Shown: piece by piece, positions 8,743-17,453 of the stretch
Numbering within the stretch: position 1 is the stretch's first letter
Layout of the letters: each line of letters opens with the position of its first letter
From: Zhenpiania hominis
GTDB taxonomy: Bacteria; Bacillota; Clostridia; Peptostreptococcales; Anaerovoracaceae
Length of the DNA stretch: 64,000 nucleotides
Direction: 5' to 3'
Assembly (NCBI RefSeq): GCF_014333425.1
Contig: NZ_JACRYT010000002.1
Span: forward strand, 124,001-188,000
Notes under the pieces: generated by a model
What the model was told of the DNA's origin: nothing
The model's database searches: none
What the model saw: only the letters and a program-made list of their open reading frames with translations
Position numbers and translations under genes: made by a program

Positions 8743-9479
8743 AGATTTTCGTCCTCCTGCTCGGTCTGTTCGGTTTCGACTTCTTCCGTTTCCTCGTCGT
8801 CCTCGTCAAAATCAAGGTCGTCAAGGTTGTTGCTGCCTTTCGCCGCGTCCTTTTTGGACTTCAAAATCTTAAAGTAGTAGAACGCGCCGCCGCCCGCTGC
8901 GGCAACAAGCAGCACGACAAGCAGAATAGCACCGCCCATGCCGCCGCCTTTATCTTCCTCCGGCTCCGGCTGCTCGGTTTCTTCCGGCTCCGGCTCGGCT
9001 TCCTTGCCCGCGCACTCGCTCATGTTGACGCTGCAAACGGGGCAATCGGTGTTGACGCTTCCGGCAACGCATTTTTCAGTACAGCTACAAGCGGGGGTTT
9101 CGGTCTGTTCGTCCTCCATAAGCTGCAAAAGGTCTTTTTCATCAACTTGATTGAGGAAATGGACGGTGTTTTCTCCGTCCTCGGCGCGGTCAATGATGAT
9201 GTAAAAATAGTTTCCGTTTTTCGTAACGACGGTAATAAATTGTTTATCGCCGGACGCTTCGCCCGTTATGTCGTCCACAAGGCTCATGTTGCCCTCCGGC
9301 GTTAAGGGCTGCGGCTCATAGCCGCCCGTCGTTTCTTCCGGCTCGGTTTCGGTTACGGGGGTAGGCGGCTCGTCGCTCACATCACCGCCGCCCGCAAAAG
9401 CGGTAACAGAAAAGCCGCCCATGAGTACAAGGGCGGCAAGCAAAGCTGTAACGCTGCGAAACAGTTTTTTATGCTTCAT
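8739..9479 (-). CDS. DUF4366 membrane-anchored ICE protein (CD1107-like)
   Basis: A 246-aa protein with a signal peptide (MKHKKLFRSV, then a hydrophobic core ending AFAGG), an extracellular acidic region with a CSCTEKC/CPVC cysteine cluster, a transmembrane helix (about 185-207, AILLVVLLVAAAGGGAFYYF) and a short very acidic cytoplasmic tail. The start at 9479 is chosen because it begins the signal peptide; the longer frame has no such start. It overlaps the DUF4315 gene by 11 bases. The family always sits with the T4SS operon, but its role is not known. Confidence 0.85.
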   Translation of the reverse strand: MKHKKLFRSVTALLAALVLMGGFSVTAFAGGGDVSDEPPTPVTETEPEETTGGYEPQPLTPEGNMSLVDDITGEASGDKQFITVVTKNGNYFYIIIDRAEDGENTVHFLNQVDEKDLLQLMEDEQTETPACSCTEKCVAGSVNTDCPVCSVNMSECAGKEAEPEPEETEQPEPEEDKGGGMGGAILLVVLLVAAAGGGAFYYFKILKSKKDAAKGSNNLDDLDFDEDDEETEEVETEQTEQEDENL

Positions 9480-9735
9480 CTTCGGTTTCCTCCTGTTCGT
9501 CGGTATAGTCTGCGTCCGGCTGCGGCAAGGCAATTTCGCCGCTGGCGTAAGCGGAGAGGAACGCGGCAAGCTGCGCCCCGTCGAGGTGTACCGCTTTCAC
9601 CATTTGAACGATCTGCGCGTTTTCTTCCTCGATTTTCTGCGCTTCAAGGTCTTTCAGCCTTTTTTGGTATTCAAGGATTTTCGCCCTCGTTTTCTCAATA
9701 TCCCGTTCGATACGGTCAAGTTTCGTGTTTGCCAT
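9469..9735 (-). CDS. DUF4315 coiled-coil ICE protein
   Basis: An 88-aa protein: basic coiled coil in residues about 1-45 (LDRIERDIEKTRAKILEYQKR), then an acidic end. It lies between the NlpC/P60 hydrolase and DUF4366, the constant position of the DUF4315 family in CTn-type elements. The function is unknown; a cytoplasmic scaffold or partner for DUF4366 is plausible from the coupling. Confidence 0.85.
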   Translation of the reverse strand: MANTKLDRIERDIEKTRAKILEYQKRLKDLEAQKIEEENAQIVQMVKAVHLDGAQLAAFLSAYASGEIALPQPDADYTDEQEETEDEA

Positions 9736-9756
9736 AGAAATAAACTCCTTTCAAAG

Positions 9757-11724
9757 TCAGTTGTAATGTAGCCGCCCATAGGCGTAAAAATGGGATTGCC
9801 AATAGCTTGTATCAAGTTTTGCGTATTGTATCGGGTCGCCACAATGCAGCATGACGGGGCTTCCGTCCCCGTCCTCGCCAACGTAGATACCCACATGAGA
9901 TACCCCCGGTGTGTCATATGTACCCGTAAAGAAAACCAAATCCCCCGGCTGCGGGTTGGAAACGCGGGTTGAAATGTTGTAAAGCCCCTGCGCCCCAAGT
10001 CTGCCCGTATTGTATAAGCCGCTGTTCGTCAGCACATAGCTAACAAAACCGCTGCAATCAAAAGAGGTTTCCGGGCTGCTGCCGCCCCACACATAAGGAA
10101 AACCGACATACTTTTCCGCTTCCTCAATGAGCCGCGCAAACTGTTCATCTTCCAGATAGGCGGGCGGGATTTCATAATCCGCTGGCGGGTTTTCATAGTA
10201 TTTTGAAATATAGCCGGATTGCGGGAAAAGGTCGGGTCTGTTCCCAAGCGACGACATATACATAGCGTACATGGATAGCTGTTCCTCGCCCATAATGTAA
10301 ACGGGAACATGGGAGAGGTTGAAGTTTTCCAAATCCACATTGAGAATGTAATAGTTATAGGCTACTTCAACGTCGTATTCGTTGCCCTCGCTGTCCGTCC
10401 GCGTTTCGGTGCGGTAGCGTACCTCGACTTCCTCCGTAACCGTCAAGATATACTGTTTATCAAAGAGCATTTCAAGGGTGCTTTGCGCTTCATCGAGAGT
10501 AAACACGCCCTCATGCCAAGCGGAGAGGATAGAGATTAGCACATACGGGTCATGCTCGATCTCGTCAGCCGTTACCCGGTATTCGTCATAGCCGGGGTAT
10601 TCGCTTTCGATGTTATCCAGCATATCCTGTAACTCGGCTTCCATAGCGACATACGCGCTTTCTGCGCCTGTAATATCCGCGTCCTCGGAGAGATAGGACG
10701 ACGCAATCAAGCCGCTGCCGCTGTTGCCGCCGAACAGGGAACAAGAGGACAAGCCGCCGAAAAACAGAAGCACGATAAAGGCAATCCCGCCCACAATCAA
10801 GCAGCCTTTCCAATGCCGGACGACAAAGAACGTCGCCCGTTTGGTTTCCTGCGCCGTTTTCTTCGCCGCCTTTGCGGTGGCTTCGGCGGTCTTTTTCACC
10901 TTGCCGCCCGTTTTCAACGCCTTTGCATACTGCTTTTTAATGCGCTGTTTTTGCCAAAAACGGGAAATCGGGTTGGAGTGCGCAAGGGCGGGGTTATCAT
11001 GCAGCGCCTTTTGGTAGAGGAAATCGGCGTTTGCCTTTGCTGCCTTTTTCTCGGCTGCTGCCGCCGCCCGGTAAGGTTTCAGCTTATGGCTGCGTATGCC
11101 GCGTTTTACTGCCCGCGTCGTCATGCCGCCCGCTTTCTCGCCCACAAGTTCTATCCTGTGTCCGCTTTCCACACCGACGTTTTCTTTCTCCACCTCATAG
11201 ATTTTTCCATGTACGGCGGCGTCCAATTCCTGCGCCGGACGGGATAACGGGTTATGACGCAACTTGCCGTTTGGGGGCTTATCCGTTTTTTCAAAAGCAA
11301 GGCGCGTCTTTGCTTTGCCTTTGGCTTCGTCAAAAACGCGCTCTTTTGTGATTTTGGTCTGTTTGGGGATAGCTGCCCGCGCTTTGTCTAAACGGTCAGC
11401 CGCCGTATCGGATTTTTTGATTGCCTTTTGCAGGTCCGGCGTTGCCCGTTCCGCTTCGGAAAACTGCAAGCGGGACGTATGGGTTTTAAGCTGTGCTGCG
11501 TCAAGGGTCTTTTTCTCCGCGCCCTTTTCAAAGTGGCGGCTAACCTCTGTGCCAATACGTTGGGTGGCTTTTTCCGCTGCTCCCGCTACGGGGGCTGAAT
11601 AGTTTTCCTCCGGCGGTCTTTCGCTGATACTCGTTGTTTCGCCCGTCGTAAGGTTTTCCGCAACCGCCCCGTCGCGGGTCATTTTCTGCGTTACCTTGTC
11701 GGGGGCTTTTAATTCCTTGCTCAA
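9757..11724 (-). CDS. NlpC/P60 cell-wall hydrolase of the conjugation machine (CD1108 family)
   Basis: A 655-aa bitopic protein. Residues 1-300 are a long basic and Ala/Lys-rich cytoplasmic region, about 301-325 a transmembrane helix (CLIVGGIAFIVLLFFGG), followed by an extracellular lysozyme-like region and a C-terminal NlpC/P60 domain. Catalytic Cys is in FDCSGF (about 557), His in SHVGIYVG (about 608). It should cut peptidoglycan to let the mating channel through, the VirB1/CwlT role. Its start overlaps the methyltransferase stop by 4 bases. Confidence 0.9.
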   Translation of the reverse strand: MSKELKAPDKVTQKMTRDGAVAENLTTGETTSISERPPEENYSAPVAGAAEKATQRIGTEVSRHFEKGAEKKTLDAAQLKTHTSRLQFSEAERATPDLQKAIKKSDTAADRLDKARAAIPKQTKITKERVFDEAKGKAKTRLAFEKTDKPPNGKLRHNPLSRPAQELDAAVHGKIYEVEKENVGVESGHRIELVGEKAGGMTTRAVKRGIRSHKLKPYRAAAAAEKKAAKANADFLYQKALHDNPALAHSNPISRFWQKQRIKKQYAKALKTGGKVKKTAEATAKAAKKTAQETKRATFFVVRHWKGCLIVGGIAFIVLLFFGGLSSCSLFGGNSGSGLIASSYLSEDADITGAESAYVAMEAELQDMLDNIESEYPGYDEYRVTADEIEHDPYVLISILSAWHEGVFTLDEAQSTLEMLFDKQYILTVTEEVEVRYRTETRTDSEGNEYDVEVAYNYYILNVDLENFNLSHVPVYIMGEEQLSMYAMYMSSLGNRPDLFPQSGYISKYYENPPADYEIPPAYLEDEQFARLIEEAEKYVGFPYVWGGSSPETSFDCSGFVSYVLTNSGLYNTGRLGAQGLYNISTRVSNPQPGDLVFFTGTYDTPGVSHVGIYVGEDGDGSPVMLHCGDPIQYAKLDTSYWQSHFYAYGRLHYN

Positions 11725-12677
11725 TGTTCATCACCTCCAATACGCTGTTTTGCAAGGGTGCAGTATTCGGGGTTGATCTCTATACCCACATAGCGGCGGG
11801 AAAGGCTTTTTGCCGCCGCTGCGGTCGTGCCGCTGCCTAAAAACGGGTCAAGCACAATCCCGCCGACAGGACAGCCCGCCAAAATGCACGTTTCCGCAAG
11901 TTTGGGCGGGAACGCTGCAAAATGCCCGCCGCGATAGGAAGCTGTGTTGATCTGCCAAACGTTGCGGCGGCTGCGGACGGGGGAAATCATTTCGTCGGTG
12001 TATGCGCCTTTCCTGCGGGGACGGTTGATTTTCTGCGGCTGGTTTTGCCCCGGAACGGTAGCGGCATATTTGTTGCCTTTCCCAACTCCGCTTTTCAGCC
12101 GTACCGCCGTTGTGGGGGCTATCGGCTCGGCTACTGCTTGCCAATCGTAGTAATATTTCTTCGACTTGGTAAGCAGAAACACATATTCATAGCAGCGCGT
12201 CGGTCTGTCCCGCGTGCTTTCCGGCATGGCGTTTCCCTTGTGCCAAATGATAGAACTGCGCAAATACCAACCGTCGCCCCGCAAGGCAAGGGCTACAAGC
12301 CACGGAATACCGATTAGGTCTTTCGGCTTGCAGCCGGGGGCGCGGTGGTTTACCGCCACTTGCTGCCCGTTCCTGCCTTTGGGATATTTCGGGTCTTGGT
12401 GGTCGGCTTTGCTGCCTGTGCCGCAATAAGTGTCCGCGATATTCAGCCAACAAGTACCCTCCGGCGTAAGCACCCGCTTTACCTCATGGAAAACCGCTGT
12501 AATGCGGGAAACATATTCCTCCGGCGTTGCTTCCCGTCCGATCTGCCCGTCTGTGCCGTAATCGCGCAAAGCATAGTAGGGCGGGGACGTTACGCAACAA
12601 TCCATACAGTTATCCGGCAAGGTTTGAAGCACCTGCAAGCTGTCGCCGCAATAGATTTTATCCGTTTCTATCTTCAT
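11721..12677 (-). CDS. Site-specific DNA methyltransferase (TSPPY type)
   Basis: A 318-aa DNA methylase. The catalytic motif is TSPPYYALRDYG near residue 32, and the SAM-binding motif DPFLGSGTT lies near the C-terminus, an order typical of beta-class enzymes; TSPPY favours N4-cytosine but N6-adenine is possible. It has no visible restriction partner, so it is likely a solitary methylase that masks ICE DNA, adding to the antirestriction fusion. It is inside the T4SS operon, coupled by 4-base overlaps on both sides (VirB4 and NlpC/P60). Confidence 0.88.
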   Translation of the reverse strand: MKIETDKIYCGDSLQVLQTLPDNCMDCCVTSPPYYALRDYGTDGQIGREATPEEYVSRITAVFHEVKRVLTPEGTCWLNIADTYCGTGSKADHQDPKYPKGRNGQQVAVNHRAPGCKPKDLIGIPWLVALALRGDGWYLRSSIIWHKGNAMPESTRDRPTRCYEYVFLLTKSKKYYYDWQAVAEPIAPTTAVRLKSGVGKGNKYAATVPGQNQPQKINRPRRKGAYTDEMISPVRSRRNVWQINTASYRGGHFAAFPPKLAETCILAGCPVGGIVLDPFLGSGTTAAAAKSLSRRYVGIEINPEYCTLAKQRIGGDEH

Positions 12678-15070
12678 GCTGACACCTCGCCGGGCTTGGT
12701 CGTCATCACGCGGTAGAGTTCCGTATCTTTTGGGAAACGGTCAATAAAGGGCAAAATCACGTTGCCATAGAAGATAAGTCCCTCGCCCGCTTCGGAATGG
12801 GTTACATAGGTCATTTGCTGCTGTGAAATGTTAAGCTGCTTGGCAAGGATTTCCCGGTCGCCCTGGGCTTGGTTGAGCATATACACAAAATCACTGTTTT
12901 CAAAGATGTTCTCCACCTCGCGGGACGACAACAAATCTTTCACGTTTTGGGTGATACCTGTCGGAATACCGCCCCACTTCCTAAAACGCTTCCAAATCTC
13001 GACGCTGTATGCTGCGGTCTGTTCCTCTTTGAGCAGCAAATGAAACTCGTCGATGTAATACCGCGTCGCCTTGCCCTCGCTGCGGTTTACCGTTACTCTG
13101 TTCCATACTTGGTCTTGGACGATAAGCATACCGACTTTTTTAAGCTGCGTACCGAGTTCCTTAATATCAAAGCAGACAAGGCGGTTATGAATGTCAACGT
13201 TTGTCCTGTGGTTAAAAATGTTCAAGCTGCCGTTTACATAGAGTTCCAATGCCGCCGCGATACGCTGCGCTTCCTTTTCCGGCTGCTTCTTGATCTCGTC
13301 GTAGAGGTCGCCCAAAATCGGCATATTTTCGGGCTTCGGGTCGGCAAGGTAGTTGCGGTACACGCTGATAACAGCGCGGTCAATCAAGGTCTTTTCGACA
13401 GCTTCCAGCCCGTTTTTACCTCCCATAATCAACTCACAAAAGGAAAGGATAAAATCGCTCTTTAAGGCTATGGGCGTGTCGCCCTCGCTGTAATTGAGGT
13501 TAATATCCATAGGGTTAATGTACTGCGTGCTGTTCTGCGAAACCTTGATAACCTGTCCTTTCAAACGTCCGACAAGGGGGTAATATTCGGCTTCGGGGTC
13601 GCAAATGATAATGTCGTCGGACGTGATAAGAAAAGCGTTTGTGATTTCACGTTTTGCAGAAAAACTTTTGCCGCTGCCCGGTGTGCCGAGTATCAAGCCG
13701 TTGGGGTTTTTCAGCTTCTTTCGGTCGCACAAAATCATGTTGTTGGAAAGGGCATTTAAGCCGTAATACAATGCTTCGCCGCTTTGGAACAGCTCTTGCA
13801 CCGTAAAGGGAACGAAAACGGCGGTGCTGCTGGTCGTCAAGCCGCGCTGGATATGGATAAGGTTTTCCCCCAACGGGATAGAGGACATAAGCCCCTGTTC
13901 CTGCCGGTAGTCAAGGCGGGTCAAAATGCAGTTGTATTTCTGTGCGATTGCCGCCGCCCCGAACACTTCGTTATCCAATTTCTGCTTGGTATCTGCAAGG
14001 TTTAAGACAAGCAGCGTAAGCAGAAACATTCTTTCGTTGCGGCTCTGCAAATCGCGGAGTAGGTTTTTTGCTTCCCCGCCGTAGGTGGCAAGGTCGGACG
14101 GAATAATATCCATGTCATAACCGCTGCGGATTGCTTTCTTTTGTTCTTCAATCTTCATGCGGTCAAGGTCGGTGATCTTGCGCTTAATCGTCTTGATTGC
14201 TTCGTTGTGGTCGATACTCTGAATGTGCAGATTGACGATAATCCCGTTTTCCGCGTCCATGAAGTCAGCAAGCATACGGTCGGAAAGTTCCGGCGCGACG
14301 ATCTGCAAAAAGGAAACCGCACCAAACTTGCCGCCCATTTGAAACATTCGCCCGTCGCCAAATCGGAAAGAGGACGGGGCGATAAAGTCTTTGACAGAAA
14401 GACCGCTTGCGGGTAGCCGTTCCCACGCAAAGTTAAAGCGTTCCCCGTCCGGGTGGAAAATCCCATGCAGCACTTCAAGACGCTGTTTCCCGTCCAATAC
14501 CCGCGCCGCCGCGCCGATCACCTTAAAATGGTTGAGGGTGTCCGTTTCAATGCGGGCAAGACGCGCCCGCGCCGATCTAATGTCCTTTGCTTCAACGGTA
14601 AAGGTGAGAAACTTGGTCTTGATAAGCCCGTTGTTTCCGCGTTCAAGCTGCGTCCTAAGCATTTCGGTGTATTCTGCTCTGATACTGTCGAAGTCATCAT
14701 TCTGCGGCGCAATCGTGATACTGTTCTTGAAATCGTCCTTGTTCGCATGGCGGCTGATTAGGGAAAGCTGCACGCTGATAGAAGCGTCGAACGAGTTATA
14801 CATATCGCAAAGGGCTTCAAAAATGGCGGTTTTGTCGTCCGGCTGCGCAAGCTGATAGTTGATGTCCTCAAACTCAATGCACTTGGAATACCGCCCGTTT
14901 GCAAGGCGGCAAATCCCGTCCTTATACATTCGCTCAAACGGTATGCTGTCCTGCGCCGTATGGGGCTTCCCGTCGCCCTTTGCCTGTCGGATAAGGGTAT
15001 CTATCTGTTTTCTTTCCTGTCGGGAAAGTTTACGCTTTTCGTTTTGGGTGTTTTTCTTTTCCTTTGACAA
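12674..15070 (-). CDS. virB4: VirB4/TraE-type conjugation ATPase
   Basis: A 798-aa T4SS motor ATPase. Walker A is GTPGSGKSFSAK at about residue 463, Walker B YYIDEFHLLL at about 673. Residues 1-400 hold the VirB4 N-domain, with LYYGLNALSNNMI just before the ATPase. It acts at the cytoplasmic face with VirD4 and TrbL. It overlaps the PrgI gene by 41 bases and the methyltransferase by 4. The gene looks intact, unlike its partners Maff2 and VirD4. Confidence 0.95.
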   Translation of the reverse strand: MSKEKKNTQNEKRKLSRQERKQIDTLIRQAKGDGKPHTAQDSIPFERMYKDGICRLANGRYSKCIEFEDINYQLAQPDDKTAIFEALCDMYNSFDASISVQLSLISRHANKDDFKNSITIAPQNDDFDSIRAEYTEMLRTQLERGNNGLIKTKFLTFTVEAKDIRSARARLARIETDTLNHFKVIGAAARVLDGKQRLEVLHGIFHPDGERFNFAWERLPASGLSVKDFIAPSSFRFGDGRMFQMGGKFGAVSFLQIVAPELSDRMLADFMDAENGIIVNLHIQSIDHNEAIKTIKRKITDLDRMKIEEQKKAIRSGYDMDIIPSDLATYGGEAKNLLRDLQSRNERMFLLTLLVLNLADTKQKLDNEVFGAAAIAQKYNCILTRLDYRQEQGLMSSIPLGENLIHIQRGLTTSSTAVFVPFTVQELFQSGEALYYGLNALSNNMILCDRKKLKNPNGLILGTPGSGKSFSAKREITNAFLITSDDIIICDPEAEYYPLVGRLKGQVIKVSQNSTQYINPMDINLNYSEGDTPIALKSDFILSFCELIMGGKNGLEAVEKTLIDRAVISVYRNYLADPKPENMPILGDLYDEIKKQPEKEAQRIAAALELYVNGSLNIFNHRTNVDIHNRLVCFDIKELGTQLKKVGMLIVQDQVWNRVTVNRSEGKATRYYIDEFHLLLKEEQTAAYSVEIWKRFRKWGGIPTGITQNVKDLLSSREVENIFENSDFVYMLNQAQGDREILAKQLNISQQQMTYVTHSEAGEGLIFYGNVILPFIDRFPKDTELYRVMTTKPGEVSA

Positions 15071-15422
15071 TCGCCCGTACCTCCTTATCTAATTGCTCTT
15101 GCCGCGCAAGGGCGGCATAAAAATTGTTGGTCTGATAAGGTCGCTCTTTGGGGCGAAGAAACTTCACTTCCACAAATTGCCGAATAATCACTTCCAGCGG
15201 TTGCCCGTTTTTCTCGTACATGGCAAGCAAAAACATAGGCAGCATGGCAAGCACCATGCACAATGCCGCTGTGGTTGTTCCAACGCTGTCTTTTACCAAA
15301 AAGAACAGCGGCAGTCCGATTGCTACCGCCGCGCTGAAACAAATTAGCTGTCGTTTCGTAAGGTTGAACATTACCTTGCTTTTGATTTTTGTTAAGTCCT
15401 TTGGGACGGTTACATACGCCAT
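15030..15422 (-). CDS. PrgI/VirB3-like membrane protein
   Basis: A 130-aa protein with the PrgI start MAYVTVPKDLTKIKSKV, then two adjacent transmembrane helices (about 29-72) and a basic cytoplasmic tail. PrgI-family proteins take the VirB3 place next to VirB4. The start at 15422 is chosen over the longer frame because the family begins MAYVxVPKDL and a GAAAGGAGG site precedes it. Confidence 0.9.
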   Translation of the reverse strand: MAYVTVPKDLTKIKSKVMFNLTKRQLICFSAAVAIGLPLFFLVKDSVGTTTAALCMVLAMLPMFLLAMYEKNGQPLEVIIRQFVEVKFLRPKERPYQTNNFYAALARQEQLDKEVRAIVKGKEKHPKRKA

Positions 15423-15423
15423 T

Positions 15424-16320
15424 TCAAACCTCCTTTCTGCCCGGAATGTAATCTTCAAAACGGGGGACAGCATAGAAAAGCCGTTTGTTATTTACCCACC
15501 GTTGCAAATGGCGGGTAACAGGCGGGGCGGTTGGACGCTCGTAAATCATCACATACGGGTCAAAGCCCATAGCCCGCAAGGTGTTCACGCGGTATAAATC
15601 CTGTTCGTGAGTGCTGCCGTAGTTGGTAAGAACATACACGCGCCGCTGGCGGCTGCTCTTAATGGCGGTCAAATCCAAAAAACGTTGGAAATACCCGGTT
15701 AAGTCCTCGTCGGGATTATCCCATGCAAAATGTACCGCTTTTATCCGTACCCGATTTAACAGGCTGACATTATCCCTGTTCACAAGGCGAATATCCAGCC
15801 CTTGCGAAAAATCCACCCATGCGCGGCTTCGTATAAGCTGCTCAATGAGATTTTCATGGTCGGGACAGGCAAGCAGATTAGCGTCCATGATTTTTATTTC
15901 CGGCTGCCATTTCCAAAACTCGGACAAATCCGCAACCTTAACACTTTTGCGTCCCTCTTTACTGCTGACAATGCAAAACCCGCAATTTCTCGGACAACCC
16001 CGGCTTAAAAAGCCGTAGGCAATCCCGAAAAACTGCGGGTAGATAGAATAATCCGGGTAACTGTGTTCCACTTCCGGCGGCAAGCGGTTTTTCGTGTCGT
16101 AGCCCGTACCGCCGAAAATAACTTGTTCCGCGTTGGTAACGGTTATCGTGTCTTTGGAATAGGTGTCCGTAAAGACGCGGCTTTTATATACAAGGTCGTA
16201 CCGCCCCTTTGCGTTCCACCATTCCACCGTATGCCCCTTTGCTTTATGATACGCGGATAGCTTCATCAAGCAGAGGTTGGGGAAATTATGGCTGTCAACG
16301 TCGATTAAACCGATTTTCAA
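15424..16320 (-). CDS. Radical SAM protein inside the transfer operon
   Basis: About 298 aa. The iron-sulfur motif is CPRNCGFC (C-x3-C-x2-C) near residue 120, and a B12-binding-like strand opens the protein (KIGLIDVDSHNFPNLCLMKLS). A TTG start at 16320 is preferred because AAGGGGGTGA lies about 10 bases upstream; a GTG at 16332 overlaps that site. It is cotranscribed between TrbL and PrgI, a place where most elements of this class have no enzyme. The substrate is unknown. It resembles uncharacterised B12-binding-like radical SAM enzymes; a role in transfer or in modifying a surface component cannot be told from sequence. Confidence 0.75.
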   Translation of the reverse strand: MKIGLIDVDSHNFPNLCLMKLSAYHKAKGHTVEWWNAKGRYDLVYKSRVFTDTYSKDTITVTNAEQVIFGGTGYDTKNRLPPEVEHSYPDYSIYPQFFGIAYGFLSRGCPRNCGFCIVSSKEGRKSVKVADLSEFWKWQPEIKIMDANLLACPDHENLIEQLIRSRAWVDFSQGLDIRLVNRDNVSLLNRVRIKAVHFAWDNPDEDLTGYFQRFLDLTAIKSSRQRRVYVLTNYGSTHEQDLYRVNTLRAMGFDPYVMIYERPTAPPVTRHLQRWVNNKRLFYAVPRFEDYIPGRKEV

Positions 16321-16336
16321 ATCATAACTCACCCCC

Positions 16337-17200
16337 TTAATGTGCCGAAAAGACGCTCTTTGCAAGGCTTCCCGTTTTGAAAAGCGTAAAGCACAAGAGG
16401 ACGGTATAGCCCATGCAAGCCCAGATCGCGCCGGAAATGTCGTCGGTCGCTGCGATTGTTTGTATCAACACCGCATAAATGCCGACACACACCAAGATCA
16501 GAAACGCCTGAAAACCAAGCGCAAGCAAAGATTTTAAGTAATTCTGTCCCATGCTGCCCCATTCGTGATTTACCATTGTTGCCATCGGGATAGGGGCAAC
16601 GCTCGTTACAAGATATATTTCAATCATGCGCCCATACACCACAAGCATAATGCAGATTGACAGGGCTTTCATGGTAAGCCCTACAAAGAGGGATTGAAAC
16701 CATAACCCCAAAAGACCGCCCACGCTCATAGCGTCGAGTTTTGCTTCAATGTCGGTAATGACGGTGGTAACGTCTATGCTTGTATCGGATATGATAACCC
16801 CCGCGCTCTGATTGACGACGCTCTGCGTAACGTCGAAAACTCCCATGACGATGTTCCAAGTGTTTGTTACCAGCAGCACCGCAACAAAGGTCTTAAAAAT
16901 CCATTTGAAGAAAATCCAAGTGTCGAGATCGTGCAGATTGTTTTTTTCAATTACAAGCTGGATTAGTTCATAACACATGACAAAGGTAATGATAACGCCC
17001 GCAATCGGTACAATGACGTTTTCCGAAAGGCTGCGTATCATGTTGAATATGCCCGCGTTCCACCCGGCGGGGGTCGTGCCGACTTGTGTTGCGATTTCTC
17101 CAACCTCTGTATTTACGCTGTCAAACAAGCCGGAAAGGTTCGATAAAATCCCGTCTGTCAAAATGCCGCGAAACCAATCTTCAATCATCTGCCATATCAA
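16337..17200 (-). CDS. TrbL/VirB6-like polytopic channel protein
   Basis: A 287-aa membrane protein with about six hydrophobic segments (for example VIVPIAGVIITFVMCYELIQ and AFLILVCVGIYAVLIQTI). It has the family opening MIWQMIEDWFRGILTDGILSNL. VirB6/TrbL proteins form the inner-membrane part of the mating channel. It follows the Maff2 3-prime fragment after a GC-rich hairpin. Confidence 0.9.
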   Translation of the reverse strand: MIWQMIEDWFRGILTDGILSNLSGLFDSVNTEVGEIATQVGTTPAGWNAGIFNMIRSLSENVIVPIAGVIITFVMCYELIQLVIEKNNLHDLDTWIFFKWIFKTFVAVLLVTNTWNIVMGVFDVTQSVVNQSAGVIISDTSIDVTTVITDIEAKLDAMSVGGLLGLWFQSLFVGLTMKALSICIMLVVYGRMIEIYLVTSVAPIPMATMVNHEWGSMGQNYLKSLLALGFQAFLILVCVGIYAVLIQTIAATDDISGAIWACMGYTVLLCFTLFKTGSLAKSVFSAH

Positions 17201-17220
17201 AAGTTAATCCCTCCTTTCCC

Positions 17221-17246
17221 GCGCCCTCCCGTTTCCGAGAGGGCGC
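17221..17246 (-). terminator. GC-rich hairpin between Maff2 and TrbL genes
   Basis: GCGCCCTC pairs with GAGGGCGC around a 10-base loop. It has no T-run, so it is more likely a processing or stability element that adjusts the Maff2:TrbL ratio than a full terminator. Confidence 0.5.
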
Positions 17247-17270
17247 GGCGGGTGGTATTTGTTTTAGGCA

Positions 17271-17366
17271 TTATCCAAAAAGTTGAGAAAGCAGGGGAAC
17301 AAGGGTGCCGCCGATCAAAGCGACGCCGCCGCCCGCCATGAGCTGCTTCATGCCCTGGCTCTTTGC
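17271..17366 (-). pseudogene. Maff2 gene, 3-prime fragment (split by IME-A)
   Basis: In the minus frame this encodes KSQGMKQLMAGGGVALIGGT and on to a stop: the second hydrophobic half of Maff2, a small two-helix membrane protein in the VirB2 place of this T4SS. The 5-prime half is at 28539-28663. Joining the halves at the shared TTTGC gives NPGA-KSQGMK in one frame with no loss, so the gene is interrupted, not decayed. This fragment has no start codon of its own. Confidence 0.9.
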
Positions 17367-17368
17367 TT

Positions 17369-17387
17369 ATGTGTGATAAAGAAGCAA
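17369..17387 (+). repeat. IME-A terminal inverted repeat, left
   Basis: ATGTGTGATAAAGAAGCAA matches the right-end copy (28515-28533, inverted) at 15 of 19 positions and lies 2 bases inside the TTTGC core. This is the expected place of a serine-recombinase binding site. Confidence 0.7.
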
Positions 17388-17412
17388 TAGAAGTGCAAAA
17401 AATTTTGCCGTT

Positions 17413-17445
17413 CCTATCCGACACTTGGCCATTGTGTCGGATAGG
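17413..17445 (-). terminator. Hairpin downstream of the IME-A recombinase
   Basis: A perfect 12-bp stem, CCTATCCGACAC with GTGTCGGATAGG, around a 9-base loop. It lies 9 bases after the recombinase stop and just inside the left end; an AATTTTTT run follows 14 bases later on the minus strand. It likely terminates recombinase transcription before it reaches the split Maff2 gene. Confidence 0.7.
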
Positions 17446-17453
17446 TCGGGCGG

